Assembly (NCBI RefSeq): GCF_024509055.1
Contig: NZ_JANINM010000482.1
Span: forward strand, 36,044 to 100,043
Source: Mesorhizobium sp.
Lineage (GTDB): Bacteria > Pseudomonadota > Alphaproteobacteria > Rhizobiales > Rhizobiaceae
Direction: 5' to 3'
DNA: 64,000 bases
Shown: positions 34,645-44,059 of the stretch, in pieces
Layout of the letters: each line of letters opens with the position of its first letter
Position numbering within the stretch: position 1 is the stretch's first letter
Translations under genes and position numbers: made by a program
Notes under the pieces: model-generated
The model's input: only the letters and a program-made list of their open reading frames with translations
Databases searched by the model: none
Told to the model about the DNA's origin: nothing

Positions 34645-35292
34645 ATGGCTGACAAACAAACCGCGCGCCCCGTTTCCGGCGAAATCATGACCGGCGTGGC
34701 GGCAAATGCCGAGGCCGGGCGCATGGCGCCCGAACCGGCGGCCGACATTGTCGACGCCGACTATGTGGTGCTGCCACGTTTCGCCGGCCGCCCGGAACAG
34801 GTCATGGCGCCTGTACCGCCGCAAATATCCGCGGCGCCATCCGTCGAAGGCATGGGCATTCTGCGCAAGCCGGAGGCTACGCCCGCGCGGCACGCTTCAC
34901 GCGGCGGACCCATCTTCTGGATCGCCGGCGTTGGCATGGCCCTGGCCGCGTTCTGGGTATCCGGCGGGCATGTGCTGGTGCGCCAGAGCCCGTTCTGGGC
35001 GAGTTCCGAACCGGCCAGCGCGCTCAGCATTTCCAGTGTGACCTCGCGAATCGATGAGACTGGGCTAAAGCCTGTGCTGTTCGTCGACGGCGAGGCCGCG
35101 AACGACGGGGAACGGGCAGAGGCACTGCCTCCGCTCGAAATCCGCGTCACCGACAACGCCAGCAACGTCATCCGCTACAGGCTGGGGACATCCAGCCGTT
35201 CCCTGGCGCCTGGCGAAAGATTCGGCTTTTCCAGCCGCCTCGATGTGCCTAGAAACGGCGTGAAGACCGTCTCGGTCACCTTCGCCGGCTAA
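34645..35292 (+). CDS. Membrane-anchored protein with DUF3426-like C-terminal domain
   Basis: A 215-residue protein: a cytoplasmic N-terminus rich in Ala and Pro (1-90), one membrane helix (FWIAGVGMALAAFWVSGGHVLV, about 92-113), then a beta-type domain (VLFVDGEAAND...EIRVTDNASNVIRYRL...LAPGERFGFSSRLDVPRNGVKTVSVTF). This C-terminal pattern resembles DUF3426. In other rhizobia the gene divergent to ftsE often also carries an N-terminal CxxC zinc ribbon; none is present here. The function is unknown. Confidence 0.6.
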   Translation: MADKQTARPVSGEIMTGVAANAEAGRMAPEPAADIVDADYVVLPRFAGRPEQVMAPVPPQISAAPSVEGMGILRKPEATPARHASRGGPIFWIAGVGMALAAFWVSGGHVLVRQSPFWASSEPASALSISSVTSRIDETGLKPVLFVDGEAANDGERAEALPPLEIRVTDNASNVIRYRLGTSSRSLAPGERFGFSSRLDVPRNGVKTVSVTFAG

Positions 35293-35303
35293 GGCGTAGC
35301 GAT

Positions 35304-35366
35304 ATTCAGGTGATGCCGGCCTGCAAATGCCGGTTTCCTGCGCTTTCGGCGCGGCCTGACCTGAAT
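35304..35366. repeat. Palindromic intergenic repeat (GCCGGCNTGCAAA family), copy 2
   Basis: The outer stem ATTCAGGT (35304-35311)/ACCTGAAT (35359-35366) encloses GCCGGCCTGCAAATGCCGG and TTCCTGCGC, which closely match the element at 27558. It lies between the DUF3426-like gene and hpt. Confidence 0.65.
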
Positions 35367-35406
35367 TTCACTGCGCCTTTCGCGATTTCTTTTGGAAAGG
35401 TAGTTG

Positions 35407-35949
35407 ATGCCAGTTGTTCGCGGCAAGGACATCGAGGTCCTGTTTTCAGCGTCGGCGATCGCCCGGCGCAATCTCGAGCTCGCCAAGGAAATCGCCGGGC
35501 GCGACTATCACGACCTGCTGGTGATCTCGATCCTGAAGGGTTCGTTCGTCTTTGCCGCCGACCTCATTCGCGCCATGCACGATGTCGGCCTCTCGCCTGA
35601 AGTCGAATTCATCTTCATCTCCAGCTACGGCGCAGGCACCACTAGCGGCGAAGTCAGGGTGTTGCGCGACATCGACAATGAGGTCGCCGGCCGCGACGTG
35701 CTTTTGATCGACGACATTCTCGAATCCGGCAAGACGCTTTCTTTCACACGCGAGCTGATGCTGTCGCGCGGCGCCAGAAGCTGCGCCATCGCGGTGCTTC
35801 TCGATAAACGCATGCGCCGCCAGACCACCCTCAATGCCGACTATGTCGGCTTCGATTGCCCGGACTACTTCGTCGTCGGCTACGGCATGGATGTCGCCCA
35901 CGCTTTCCGGGAGCTGCCGTTTGTCGGCGTGGTGAAAGGCGACGCCTAA
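35407..35949 (+). CDS. hpt: Hypoxanthine phosphoribosyltransferase
   Basis: A 180-residue type I phosphoribosyltransferase with the PRPP loop DVLLIDDILESGKTL at about 97-111, the flexible-loop region SSYGAGTTSGEVRV, and FDCPDYFVVGYGMD near the C-terminus. It converts hypoxanthine (and guanine) plus PRPP to IMP/GMP in purine salvage. A good ribosome site (GGAAAGG) precedes the ATG at 35407. The response regulator gene follows 73 bp later. Confidence 0.94.
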   Translation: MPVVRGKDIEVLFSASAIARRNLELAKEIAGRDYHDLLVISILKGSFVFAADLIRAMHDVGLSPEVEFIFISSYGAGTTSGEVRVLRDIDNEVAGRDVLLIDDILESGKTLSFTRELMLSRGARSCAIAVLLDKRMRRQTTLNADYVGFDCPDYFVVGYGMDVAHAFRELPFVGVVKGDA

Positions 35950-36022
35950 GGCCAAACCGAAAAGGCCATGGACGTTTCAAATTTTCAGAAAACGTCAATG
36001 TTTCGGCGGCATCTATCTCGCC

Positions 36023-36394
36023 ATGGCAAAGCTTCTGATCGTCGAGGACGATGAGTCCGTCCGCACCCTGGCCGCCCGCGCGCTTGAGCGCGATGGGCAC
36101 GATGTGGCGATAGCCGCCGACGGCGCGCAGGGGTTGACCCTGATCCAGCAGAATGCCGGCCGCTACGATCTGGTGGTGTCCGACATCCGAATGCCGGAGA
36201 TGGACGGCATCGAGATGGCGACGGCGGCGGCAAAGCAATTCCCGGCGATGAAGATCATGCTGATGACCGGCTACGCCGATCAGCGCGAGCGCGCCGAGGA
36301 GCTCAACGGCATCATCCTCGATGTCGTGCAGAAGCCGTTCACGCTTGCCGAGATCCGCTCCCGGGTCGGTCGCGCGCTCAGCTGTTTCGCCTGA
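36023..36394 (+). CDS. Single-domain response regulator
   Basis: A 123-residue receiver domain with no output domain. It has the acidic pair D9-D10, phosphoacceptor D54 in VVSDIRMPEMDG, Thr in LMTGYADQRERAEEL, and Lys in VQKPF. It resembles the small regulators found beside hpt in many rhizobia. It may act by protein contact or as a phosphate sink; no histidine kinase is adjacent. It is not the CpdR sequence type. Confidence 0.9.
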   Translation: MAKLLIVEDDESVRTLAARALERDGHDVAIAADGAQGLTLIQQNAGRYDLVVSDIRMPEMDGIEMATAAAKQFPAMKIMLMTGYADQRERAEELNGIILDVVQKPFTLAEIRSRVGRALSCFA

Positions 36395-36400
36395 CCGATT

Positions 36401-37351
36401 TCAAGCGGCGTCACCGGTCGCGGCCAAGGCCGGCGCAACGCTGCGCCGCCGCTCGCCGTTGAGCGCAAGCAGGCCCGCGCCAATGATCAGCGCCGCGCCT
36501 AGCACCGTCGTTTCGCGCGGGACTTCGGCGAAGAACAGGAAGCCCCAGAGCGGCGACCAGAGGATGCCTGTGTATTCGAAGGTGGCGACGCGGTTGGCCG
36601 GCGCCATTCTGTAGGCCTGCGACAGCAGGATCATGCCGGCCGAGGCGACGAAGCCGCAGGCGGCCATCTTCAGGAAATCCGGCATGGCCGGCCACACCCA
36701 TGGTCGCACCAGGAAGTCCAGGCTCGGATGAACCGCGTGGGTGATGCCCGCGAGGTGAAACACGGTGGCGACGGCGACCGCGCCGCTGAGATAGGCGCCG
36801 TTCTGGTAGAAGGCCATCACCGTCGACGATTCGGTGTCGCCGATCTTGCGCGCCATCAATTGCGAGAAGCCGTAGAGGAATGCCGAGCCAAGCGACAGCA
36901 GGGCCGCCCAATCGAACAACCCGGCGCCCGGCCGCAACATGACGACGACCCCGACCAGGCCGATCAATACGGTCGCCAGCGTGCGCCAGGAAACGCGTTC
37001 GCCAAGATAAGGGCCGGCCAATGCCATGATGAATAGCGGCGCCATGAAATAGAGCGCCACAGCATCCGCCAGCGGCAATGCGGCGATAGCCAGATAGTAG
37101 ACGGTGTAGGAGCTGAACTGGATGAAGGCGCGCAGCGTCAGCATGCCGAAGCGGCGTGACAGGAGTGCTTTCAGACCGACATCGAGATGGACGATCACGA
37201 TGAGAATCGGCAGCGCGACGATCGCGCGGATCGCCATCACTTCCGTCACCGGATAAGCGCCGGACACGGCCTTAACCAGCGGGTCCTGCAACGAGAAGAC
37301 CAGCACTCCGAGGCAGAGGCTCAGAATGCCAAGCACCATCCGGTTCTGCAT
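36401..37351 (-). CDS. EamA/DMT-family transporter
   Basis: A 316-residue protein with about ten hydrophobic segments and two EamA repeats (SLQDPLVKAVSGAYPVTEVMAIRAIVALP; LPLADAVALYFMAPLFIMALAGPYLGERV; VATFEYTGILWSPLWGFLFFAEVP). It resembles S-adenosylmethionine/amino-acid metabolite exporters, but the substrate is not known. It is divergent from the LysR gene at 37529, which may control it. Confidence 0.88.
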   Translation of the reverse strand: MQNRMVLGILSLCLGVLVFSLQDPLVKAVSGAYPVTEVMAIRAIVALPILIVIVHLDVGLKALLSRRFGMLTLRAFIQFSSYTVYYLAIAALPLADAVALYFMAPLFIMALAGPYLGERVSWRTLATVLIGLVGVVVMLRPGAGLFDWAALLSLGSAFLYGFSQLMARKIGDTESSTVMAFYQNGAYLSGAVAVATVFHLAGITHAVHPSLDFLVRPWVWPAMPDFLKMAACGFVASAGMILLSQAYRMAPANRVATFEYTGILWSPLWGFLFFAEVPRETTVLGAALIIGAGLLALNGERRRSVAPALAATGDAA

Positions 37352-37477
37352 GGTCGATCCAGCGAAAAAGAACCCGCCACCGTTTTTCAGGCAGCGGGCA
37401 CGAGTGAGGACTTGTTGATTGGTCCGCGGCCGATTTCGCAACCGCATATCCAATGGGTGAAGCAACTATCCTGCGGC

Positions 37478-37495
37478 GTTTGACATGTTGCAAAC
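37478..37495. promoter_or_regulatory. LysR-type dyad between the EamA and LysR genes
   Basis: GTTTGacatgttgCAAAC is a five-bp inverted repeat with an eight-base spacer, fitting the interrupted dyad bound by LysR proteins. It lies 34 bp before the lysR start and 127 bp upstream of the divergent transporter. Confidence 0.45.
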
Positions 37496-37528
37496 GAATT
37501 GGAATGATACCAGCGATCAAAAAAGCTT

Positions 37529-38425
37529 ATGGCAAAACCGATGAAGCCCATGCTCGACAGCGACCTCCTGCGGACCTTCGTGGCGGTCGCCGAGACGGGT
37601 AATTTCACCAAGGCCGCCGAAAAGGCCGGGCGCACCCAATCGGCCGTCTCCATGCAGATGAAGAAGCTGGAGGACATGGTCGGCGACAGCCTGTTCGAGC
37701 GCGGCTCGCGCGGCGTGGCGCTGACGCGTCGCGGCGGCGAGCTGATCGCCAACGCCCGCCGCATCGTCTCGCTGCTCGACGAGACGGCCGCATCTCTGGT
37801 GGCGCCGCCGCTCGGCGGCCTGGTGCGCATCGGGATACCCGCCGAATATGGCCGTACGATCCTGTCGCGGGCGCTGGGCGAATTCGCCAAGCGCCATCCG
37901 CGCGTCGAGGTCACCGTGCGCTACGCCCATTCCGCTTCGCAGGTGAGGGCGCTGGCGGCGGGCGAGCTCGATCTCGCCGTGGTGTTCGAGTGGGAAGGAT
38001 TTTCCGGCGGCGAGGTGCTGATGCACGACCCGACCGTTTGGGTAACCTCGATGCTGCACCACATGCATGAGGAGCGCCCGGTGCCCATCGCGCTTTACAG
38101 CCGCGATGGCTGGTGCCGCGACTTCGCGATCAAGTCGCTGCAGCAGCGCGGCCTGGGCTACCGCGTCGCCTATACCAGCGATACCAATGGCGGCCTGGCG
38201 TTGGCCGTCACATCGGGCCTTGCGATCGCACCGATATCGCGCAGCAACATCCCGCCCGACTGCCGGGAGCTCACATCCGCAGACGGCTTCGGCGACATCG
38301 ATTCCTCGAACGTGGTACTGCACCGAAATCCGGTGGCGACCGGCGAAGCCGTCGACGGCATGGAGAATGCGATCCGCGAGGCCTTCATGCTCACAAGGCA
38401 GGGGCGCGCCACGGCTGATCTTTGA
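37529..38425 (+). CDS. LysR-family transcriptional regulator
   Basis: A 298-residue protein: winged helix at about 8-67 (DLLRTFVAVAETGNFTKAAEKAGRTQSAVSMQMKKLE) and an effector domain. It probably regulates the divergent EamA transporter or itself. The first Met at 37529 is used; MLDSDLL eight residues later is an alternative. Confidence 0.9.
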   Translation: MAKPMKPMLDSDLLRTFVAVAETGNFTKAAEKAGRTQSAVSMQMKKLEDMVGDSLFERGSRGVALTRRGGELIANARRIVSLLDETAASLVAPPLGGLVRIGIPAEYGRTILSRALGEFAKRHPRVEVTVRYAHSASQVRALAAGELDLAVVFEWEGFSGGEVLMHDPTVWVTSMLHHMHEERPVPIALYSRDGWCRDFAIKSLQQRGLGYRVAYTSDTNGGLALAVTSGLAIAPISRSNIPPDCRELTSADGFGDIDSSNVVLHRNPVATGEAVDGMENAIREAFMLTRQGRATADL

Positions 38426-38462
38426 AGACCGCGAGGTCCGGCAGGATCAAATCCGGTGCCGC

Positions 38463-38828
38463 TCAGTCCTTCTCGAAGAAGGTCAGGCGATTGCCGAACG
38501 GATCGATGACCGTGACCTCTTTCGTGTCCCACGGCGTCGTTTCCAGGCCCGGCCGGTTGAAGCGATAGTTCCTGGCGCCGAACTCGCCGTGCAGGGCGAC
38601 TATGTCGACCACCTCGACGCGGATGTTGGCCCCTGGCGAGCCGTCGCCATGGTGCTCGCTTAGATGCAACTCGCAACCGTCGCGGGCAATGCCCATGTAG
38701 AGCGGAGCGTTGTCGTCGAAGCGATGTTCGAAGCGGACCTCGAAGCCAAGGAAGCCGAGATAGAATTCCCGCGCCTTGGCGATGTCGAAGATGCGCAGGA
38801 TCGGGGTGATGGTTCCGAGCTTAGGCAT
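38463..38828 (-). CDS. Glyoxalase/bleomycin resistance (VOC) family protein
   Basis: A 121-residue VOC protein: ITPILRIFDIAKAREFYLGFLGFEVRFEHRF, YMGIARDGCELHLSEHHGDGSPGANIRVEV and WDTKEVTVIDPFGNRLTF. The His and Glu positions of a metal site are present. It is close to proteins annotated as bleomycin resistance-like. The true substrate is unknown. It is the last gene of the leftward block from argH. Confidence 0.88.
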   Translation of the reverse strand: MPKLGTITPILRIFDIAKAREFYLGFLGFEVRFEHRFDDNAPLYMGIARDGCELHLSEHHGDGSPGANIRVEVVDIVALHGEFGARNYRFNRPGLETTPWDTKEVTVIDPFGNRLTFFEKD

Positions 38829-38857
38829 GGGGTGACTGTCCGGGATCGTGTGGCGGG

Positions 38858-41449
38858 CTATTTCAGCTCGAGCAGGCGTTCGAGATAGCTGCGTTCGATG
38901 TCGGGGCTCAGCGCATTGCCCAGCCGCTTGCGGATGGCGTCGAGGATCTGGCGGGCGCGCTGGACGTCGATCTCGTCCGGCACCTTGACCGAAGTGCCGT
39001 CGTCGGGACCCTTGGTGGCGCGGGGCCGACCGAGCGGATCACGGTCGGCATCCTGCTGGCGTCCGCCCTGCTCGCTGCCCCCTTGATCGCCCTGCATGGC
39101 CTGCATCTGCTTCATCATGTCCTTGGCGCCCCGGCGCAATGCCTCGAGCGCGCGGCCCTGGTGGCCGACCGCCTGATCGCCATCGCCCTGGCCGAGAGCC
39201 TGCTCGGCATTGCCCATGGACTTGCCGGCCTCACCGAAACCTTCATTGGGCTGCATGCCCATGCCTTCGAGGGCCTTCTTCAGCTGCTCGAGGTCATTCT
39301 GCAGCTTGCCCTGGCCCTCCTGCAGCTGCTTCAGCGCATCGGCGAATTCCTGCGGCGTCATCGGCTTCGGCCGGGCAAGGGGATCGCGATCGTTCCCAGG
39401 CCCAGGCTGCTGGCCGTCTTCCGATTGGCTCTGCTCGCCGTCCTGTCCAGTCTGCTGGTCGCCGTTTTGACCGCGCTCGCCACGCTGCATCTGGTCGAGG
39501 CGGAAGGTGTCGTTCATCATTTCCTGCTGGCGGCGCATGATATCGCCCAGCTTGTCCATCTGCTGGCGCATCTCGCTGTCCTGCTCGCCGCCCTGCTGCT
39601 GGCGGCCGGCCTGCAGGTTGTTCATCATGTCCTGCAACTGGGACAGCAACTGCTGGGCACGGTCGCGGTCGCCCGATTTCGCGAGATTCTCGATCTCGTT
39701 CATCATGCGGTCGATGTCGCTCTGGCGCAGCTCGCGGCCGTTCTGCTGCATCTGCGGCGCGTTGGGGTTCTGCTGGGCGCGCTGGGCGAATTCCTGCAGG
39801 AACTGGTTCATCGCCTCGCGCAGTTCCTTCATCGCCTTGTCGAGTTCCTCGTCGCTGGCGCCGTTCTTGATGGCGTCCTGCAAGGCCTGCTGGGCCTGGC
39901 GCAGCCGGCGCTCGGCGGCCGACAGATTGCCCTCCTCGATGCCGAGGGCAATCTCCCAGAGATAAGACACCTCGTTGCGTAGCTGGTCGTCGCTCTCGGA
40001 AAGCTTCAAGCGGCTTCTCGCGCTCATGATGGCGAGATAATGCGACATGTTGTCGAAAGTGGCCTCGGGGCGAAGCGTGATGGCGTCCATCAGGTCGAGC
40101 ACACGCGGCTTGGCGTTGGCGTCGAGCGCCAGCAGGCTGCGCTGCTCGATCACGGCGCGCGCCAGCGGGTTGGCGAAGGGCCGCTCCGGCATCACCAGTG
40201 TCTTGGTTTCGCTCGTCCCGGTCTGGCCGGCGTCGTCGGTGGCGATCAGCGTGAGCTTGATCCTGCTGCCGGCCCAGACGTGCTCGGTGAGATCCTTGGT
40301 CGTCCGGGCGGTGGTCACCTTGCCGCCGCGGCGCGGCAGCGTCAGCGGCAGGTCGGGCGGGCCGTAGAGCGGATGGGCACCGGCAGAGGGCGGGTCGGCC
40401 AGCTCGAACACAGCCTTGGCCGAGGCCGCGCCATAATCATCGTCGATCTGGTAGTTGAGCTCGATGGCGCCGTTGGCCGCGCGCTTAGGCTCGCCGACAA
40501 AACGGATCGTCGGCGGCTTGTCGGGGACGACCGCGAAAGCCCAATGGCCGAGATCGTTCTCGCCCGATTTCAGCGTCAGCTTCCCGTCAGTGTTCAGCTT
40601 GCCGCTGAACTGACGGACCTTGGGCGCGGCCTGCCCGGCGTCCGGCAGAGGGGTTTTGGGCGCCGCCGGCTCAATCGTGCGGTCATTGCCGTTCGGATCG
40701 ACATAGCTCAGGGTTTCCTCGCCGGTTCCGCCGGTTACGCGCAGCGAAACGTCGCTGCCCTGCGGCACGGTGAAGGTCTGGGCGGCCTGGTTGGCCTCGG
40801 CGGTCAGAAACAACGGCGGCTTGCCGGTATAGGCTGGTGGCGTCACCCAGGCATCGATGCGCGGCGGCACAGCGTCGCGCGTGGCGCGGGCGGCGAAACC
40901 ATCGCCGATGCTGCCGCCAAACGGGCCAAGGGAGAAAGCGAAGCCGGTGACCAGCAGCAATCCCGCGAGGGCTCGCAGCCCCCAACGGTCATAGTCCGGC
41001 ACCCTGGGGCGTGGCCGGTCGGCGCCGAGGCTGGAGAGCCGCTCCGCCATGCGTTTCTGGTGCTCGCGCCATAGCGCTTGCGAGAAGAGGCTGTCGGCGC
41101 CGCTCGGCCGGTCCGTCTGCACCTGGACGGGGCTGTGCAGCAGCTCATTCGCGGCTTCGATGCGCCTGTCGACCTCTGCCGGCGACGGCATGCGGAAGAA
41201 GCGCAGCGGATAAAGCGCTGCGACAGCGGATAGGGCAAACAGGATCAAAAGCGCGATGCGCGCAGCGTCCGGCAGGCGGGGGAACAGTCCGAACCAGGCG
41301 ATGCTGAGAAACAGGCTGGCGACGATCGCCAGCGGCAGGATGAGCGGCCAGCCGCGCTCGATGACGATCGAGGCCCGCGTCGCCAGCCGGCTGAGCGCCA
41401 GACGCCCGGCCAGGCCGCGTTCGCCGCTGGAGATGGGTCGTTCCGTCAT
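38858..41449 (-). CDS. TIGR02302-type (DUF4175) large membrane protein
   Basis: An 863-residue protein with two early membrane helices (about 30-75), a third near 140-165, a large periplasmic beta region (VTPPAYTGKPPLFL) and a very Gln/Met-rich helical C-terminal part (about 600-830) with many MQQ/QQG repeats and predicted coiled coils. This is the alphaproteobacterial TIGR02302 family, function unknown. The start at 41449 has a strong ribosome site (AGGAAGGG). It lies in the lysA direction, as usual in rhizobia. Confidence 0.85.
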   Translation of the reverse strand: MTERPISSGERGLAGRLALSRLATRASIVIERGWPLILPLAIVASLFLSIAWFGLFPRLPDAARIALLILFALSAVAALYPLRFFRMPSPAEVDRRIEAANELLHSPVQVQTDRPSGADSLFSQALWREHQKRMAERLSSLGADRPRPRVPDYDRWGLRALAGLLLVTGFAFSLGPFGGSIGDGFAARATRDAVPPRIDAWVTPPAYTGKPPLFLTAEANQAAQTFTVPQGSDVSLRVTGGTGEETLSYVDPNGNDRTIEPAAPKTPLPDAGQAAPKVRQFSGKLNTDGKLTLKSGENDLGHWAFAVVPDKPPTIRFVGEPKRAANGAIELNYQIDDDYGAASAKAVFELADPPSAGAHPLYGPPDLPLTLPRRGGKVTTARTTKDLTEHVWAGSRIKLTLIATDDAGQTGTSETKTLVMPERPFANPLARAVIEQRSLLALDANAKPRVLDLMDAITLRPEATFDNMSHYLAIMSARSRLKLSESDDQLRNEVSYLWEIALGIEEGNLSAAERRLRQAQQALQDAIKNGASDEELDKAMKELREAMNQFLQEFAQRAQQNPNAPQMQQNGRELRQSDIDRMMNEIENLAKSGDRDRAQQLLSQLQDMMNNLQAGRQQQGGEQDSEMRQQMDKLGDIMRRQQEMMNDTFRLDQMQRGERGQNGDQQTGQDGEQSQSEDGQQPGPGNDRDPLARPKPMTPQEFADALKQLQEGQGKLQNDLEQLKKALEGMGMQPNEGFGEAGKSMGNAEQALGQGDGDQAVGHQGRALEALRRGAKDMMKQMQAMQGDQGGSEQGGRQQDADRDPLGRPRATKGPDDGTSVKVPDEIDVQRARQILDAIRKRLGNALSPDIERSYLERLLELK

Positions 41450-41561
41450 CGGCCCTTCCTGCCCGGACAATGGCCCGGACCTCATAGGCAAAAGAATACC
41501 AGCAAACACGGCAAAGACGAGGCGTGTTCCAAAATCGTGAAGGCGCCGGGCCGGGTTTCGG

Positions 41562-42503
41562 TCAGAAATTCGCGGGATTAGTGTTGGAACCGCAGACCAG
41601 AACGGCCACCCGTTCGCCCGGGGCGGGCTCATAGCGGCCGGAAAGCATCGCGGCAAACGCTGCGGCGCCGCCGGGCTCGGCGATGATTCGCACGCGGTCC
41701 CACAACGCCTTCTGCGCCGCGACGATGTCGTCGTCGTCGACCAGGATCGATCGCTCGACGAAGGCTTCGGCGATCGGGAACATCATTTCGCCGACGCGCT
41801 TGGGCGCCAGTGAATCGGCGGCAATGCCCTCGGCCGGCGCATCGACCGGCTTGCCGGCCTCGAAAGCGCGGTAAAGCGTCGGCGCGCCTTCAGGCTCGAT
41901 TGCGACGATGCGGATGCGGCCGGAGAACCAGGCGGCGATGCCGCCGATCAGCCCCCCGCCGCCGACAGCCACCAGCAGCGTGTCGATCTCGGGCAGGTCG
42001 GCCTCGATCTCGAGACCAAGCGTGCCCTGGCCGATCAGCGTCTCTTCCTGGTTGAAGGCATGGATCTGCAGGGCGCCGGTCCTGGCGGCGAAATCCTCGC
42101 TCGCGGCGAGCGCCTCGGCGTAGCGGGCGCCGCCGACGACCAGTTCGGCACCGTAGCCGCGGATGCGTTCGAGCTTGGCTGGCGGGCTGACCTCGGGCAC
42201 GAAGATGGTGGCCTTGTGGCCAAGCTTCATCGCCGCATAGGCAACCGCGGCGCCGTGATTGCCGCCGGACGCGGCGACGACGCCGGCTTCGGGAACCTGG
42301 CGCTCCAGCAGATTGGTGAAGGCGCCGCGCGCCTTGAAGGAACCGGAATGCTGCAGGCATTCGAGCTTGAGGTCGACGGCGAAGGACGGACGTCCGAAGT
42401 CGGCCATGTCGACGCGCATCACCGGCGTGTGCCGAACGTAAGGGCGGATGCGGGGTTCGACTGCCGCGATGCGTTCGCGCGTGATCGTCCTTGTGTCCGA
42501 CAT
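41562..42503 (-). CDS. Threonine/serine dehydratase
   Basis: A 313-residue fold-type II PLP enzyme. The PLP Lys is in SGSFKARGAF, the substrate loop in AASGGNHGAAVAYAA, and the phosphate loop in GGGLIGGIAA. It lacks the ACT-like domains of biosynthetic IlvA, so it is of the catabolic short type that deaminates threonine or serine. Some relatives act on hydroxyaspartate or diaminopropionate. It starts 26 bp after lysA ends, probably co-transcribed with lysA. Confidence 0.87.
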   Translation of the reverse strand: MSDTRTITRERIAAVEPRIRPYVRHTPVMRVDMADFGRPSFAVDLKLECLQHSGSFKARGAFTNLLERQVPEAGVVAASGGNHGAAVAYAAMKLGHKATIFVPEVSPPAKLERIRGYGAELVVGGARYAEALAASEDFAARTGALQIHAFNQEETLIGQGTLGLEIEADLPEIDTLLVAVGGGGLIGGIAAWFSGRIRIVAIEPEGAPTLYRAFEAGKPVDAPAEGIAADSLAPKRVGEMMFPIAEAFVERSILVDDDDIVAAQKALWDRVRIIAEPGGAAAFAAMLSGRYEPAPGERVAVLVCGSNTNPANF

Positions 42504-42529
42504 GATCTGCTCCTGTGGTGATTAGACCC

Positions 42530-43798
42530 CTACTTCAGCCAGTCGGGCAGCGAATCCAGACCAATCAGCTCGTCATAGGTCTGGCGCGGCCGCACGACAT
42601 GGTAGCGGTCGCCGTCGACCAGCACTTCCGGTACCAGAAGCCTGGTGTTGTAGGTACCGGCCTGCACGGCGCCATAGGCGCCGGCCGTGGCGACGGCGAT
42701 GAGATCGCCCGCCTTCAGCCGCGGCAGGTCGCGGTCGAGGCCGAGGAAGTCGCCGGTCTCGCAGACGGGTCCGACGATGTCGACCTTCGTCCGCGGCGTG
42801 GACGAGGGCTGCTGCACCACTGGCTTGATGTCATGAAAGGCGTCGTAGAGCGTCGGCCGGATCAGGTCGTTCATGGCGGCGTCGACGACCAGGAAGTTCT
42901 TGGCGTCGCCTTCCTTCACATAGATCACCTCGGAGACGAGGATGCCGGCATTGCCGACGATCAGCCGGCCGGGCTCGAACATCACCTTCAGGCCAAGGCG
43001 GGTGACGTGCTTCCTGACAATCTCGGCATAGGCATCGGGCAACGGCGGCGGGCTGTTATCGAGGCGATAGGGAATGCCAAGGCCGCCGCCGAGGTCGACA
43101 TGGTCGATCGAATGCCCGTCGGCGCGCAGCACGCCGACCAGTTCGGCCAGCAGCGCGAAGGCGTCGTCGAAGGGCTGCAGCTCGGTGATCTGGCTGCCGA
43201 TGTGGGTGTCGATGCCGGTCACCTTGATGCCGGGCAGTTCGGCCGCACGGGCATAGACCTGCCGGGCTCGCTGCCACGGGATGCCGAACTTGTTCTCGGC
43301 CTTGCCGGTCGAAATCTTCTTGTGGGTCTTGGCATCCACATCCGGATTGATGCGCAGCGAGACAGGCGCCACCTTGCCGAGCGCCGCCGCGCGTGCCGAC
43401 AGCAATTCCAGTTCCGGCTCGGATTCGACGTTGAAGCAGAGGATGCCCGCCCCAAGGGCGAAGTCCATTTCCCGGGCAGTCTTGCCGACGCCGGAAAACA
43501 GGATCCTGTCGGCCGGAATGCCGGCGGCCAGGGCGCGGCGCATCTCGCCTTCCGACACCACGTCGGCGCCGGCGCCGAGCCGGCCAAGCGTCTTCAGCAC
43601 AGCCTGGTTGGAATTGGCCTTCATGGCATAGCAGACAAGCGCGTCGAGGCCGGCAAAGGCCTCCTTGAAGACGCGGAAATGCCTGGTCAACGTCGCCGTG
43701 GAATAGCAGTAGAACGGCGTGCCGACTTCAGCGGCTATATTGGGGATCGCCACATCCTCGGCGTGGAGCACGCCGTCACGATAGTCGAAATGGTTCAC
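42530..43798 (-). CDS. lysA: Diaminopimelate decarboxylase
   Basis: A 422-residue alanine racemase-fold PLP enzyme making lysine from meso-diaminopimelate. The PLP Lys is K60 in YAMKANSN; the active-site Cys is in CETGDFLG; HIGSQI and GGGLGIPY complete the pocket. The gene lies between the lipoprotein gene and the dehydratase, all leftward. Confidence 0.95.
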   Translation of the reverse strand: MNHFDYRDGVLHAEDVAIPNIAAEVGTPFYCYSTATLTRHFRVFKEAFAGLDALVCYAMKANSNQAVLKTLGRLGAGADVVSEGEMRRALAAGIPADRILFSGVGKTAREMDFALGAGILCFNVESEPELELLSARAAALGKVAPVSLRINPDVDAKTHKKISTGKAENKFGIPWQRARQVYARAAELPGIKVTGIDTHIGSQITELQPFDDAFALLAELVGVLRADGHSIDHVDLGGGLGIPYRLDNSPPPLPDAYAEIVRKHVTRLGLKVMFEPGRLIVGNAGILVSEVIYVKEGDAKNFLVVDAAMNDLIRPTLYDAFHDIKPVVQQPSSTPRTKVDIVGPVCETGDFLGLDRDLPRLKAGDLIAVATAGAYGAVQAGTYNTRLLVPEVLVDGDRYHVVRPRQTYDELIGLDSLPDWLK

Positions 43799-43852
43799 GA
43801 GAAAAGCTTCCGGACGTTGGAGCTCGACGAGATCGGGTTGATGCCGTCGGCT

Positions 43853-44059
43853 TTAGAGCAATGGATCGAGGATGAACTTCCTGTCCTTGACCGGTTTCTC
43901 CGGCTCGGGCGGCACCGGCTGCTTGGCTTTCTCGGCATCCTTGCGCGCCTGCTCGGCCGCCTCATAGGGCGTGTCGAGGCCGGTCCTTCGGCCGCAGGCC
44001 GTGACGGCGACCATCGCCGCGAGCAGCGCCAGCGTCACCAAAATCCTGCCTCGGGTCAT
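43853..44059 (-). CDS. Small lipoprotein, LptM-like
   Basis: A 68-residue protein with a signal sequence and lipobox VTAC, lipid Cys at 22, followed by GRRTGLDTPYEAAEQARKDAEKAKQPVPPEPEKPVKDRKFILDPLL. The CG+ +G L TP pattern directly after the Cys is that of LptM (YifL), which helps LptD/E mature. It sits between argH and lysA, as in many proteobacteria. A longer frame from 44122 has no signal peptide and was not used. Confidence 0.85.
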   Translation of the reverse strand: MTRGRILVTLALLAAMVAVTACGRRTGLDTPYEAAEQARKDAEKAKQPVPPEPEKPVKDRKFILDPLL

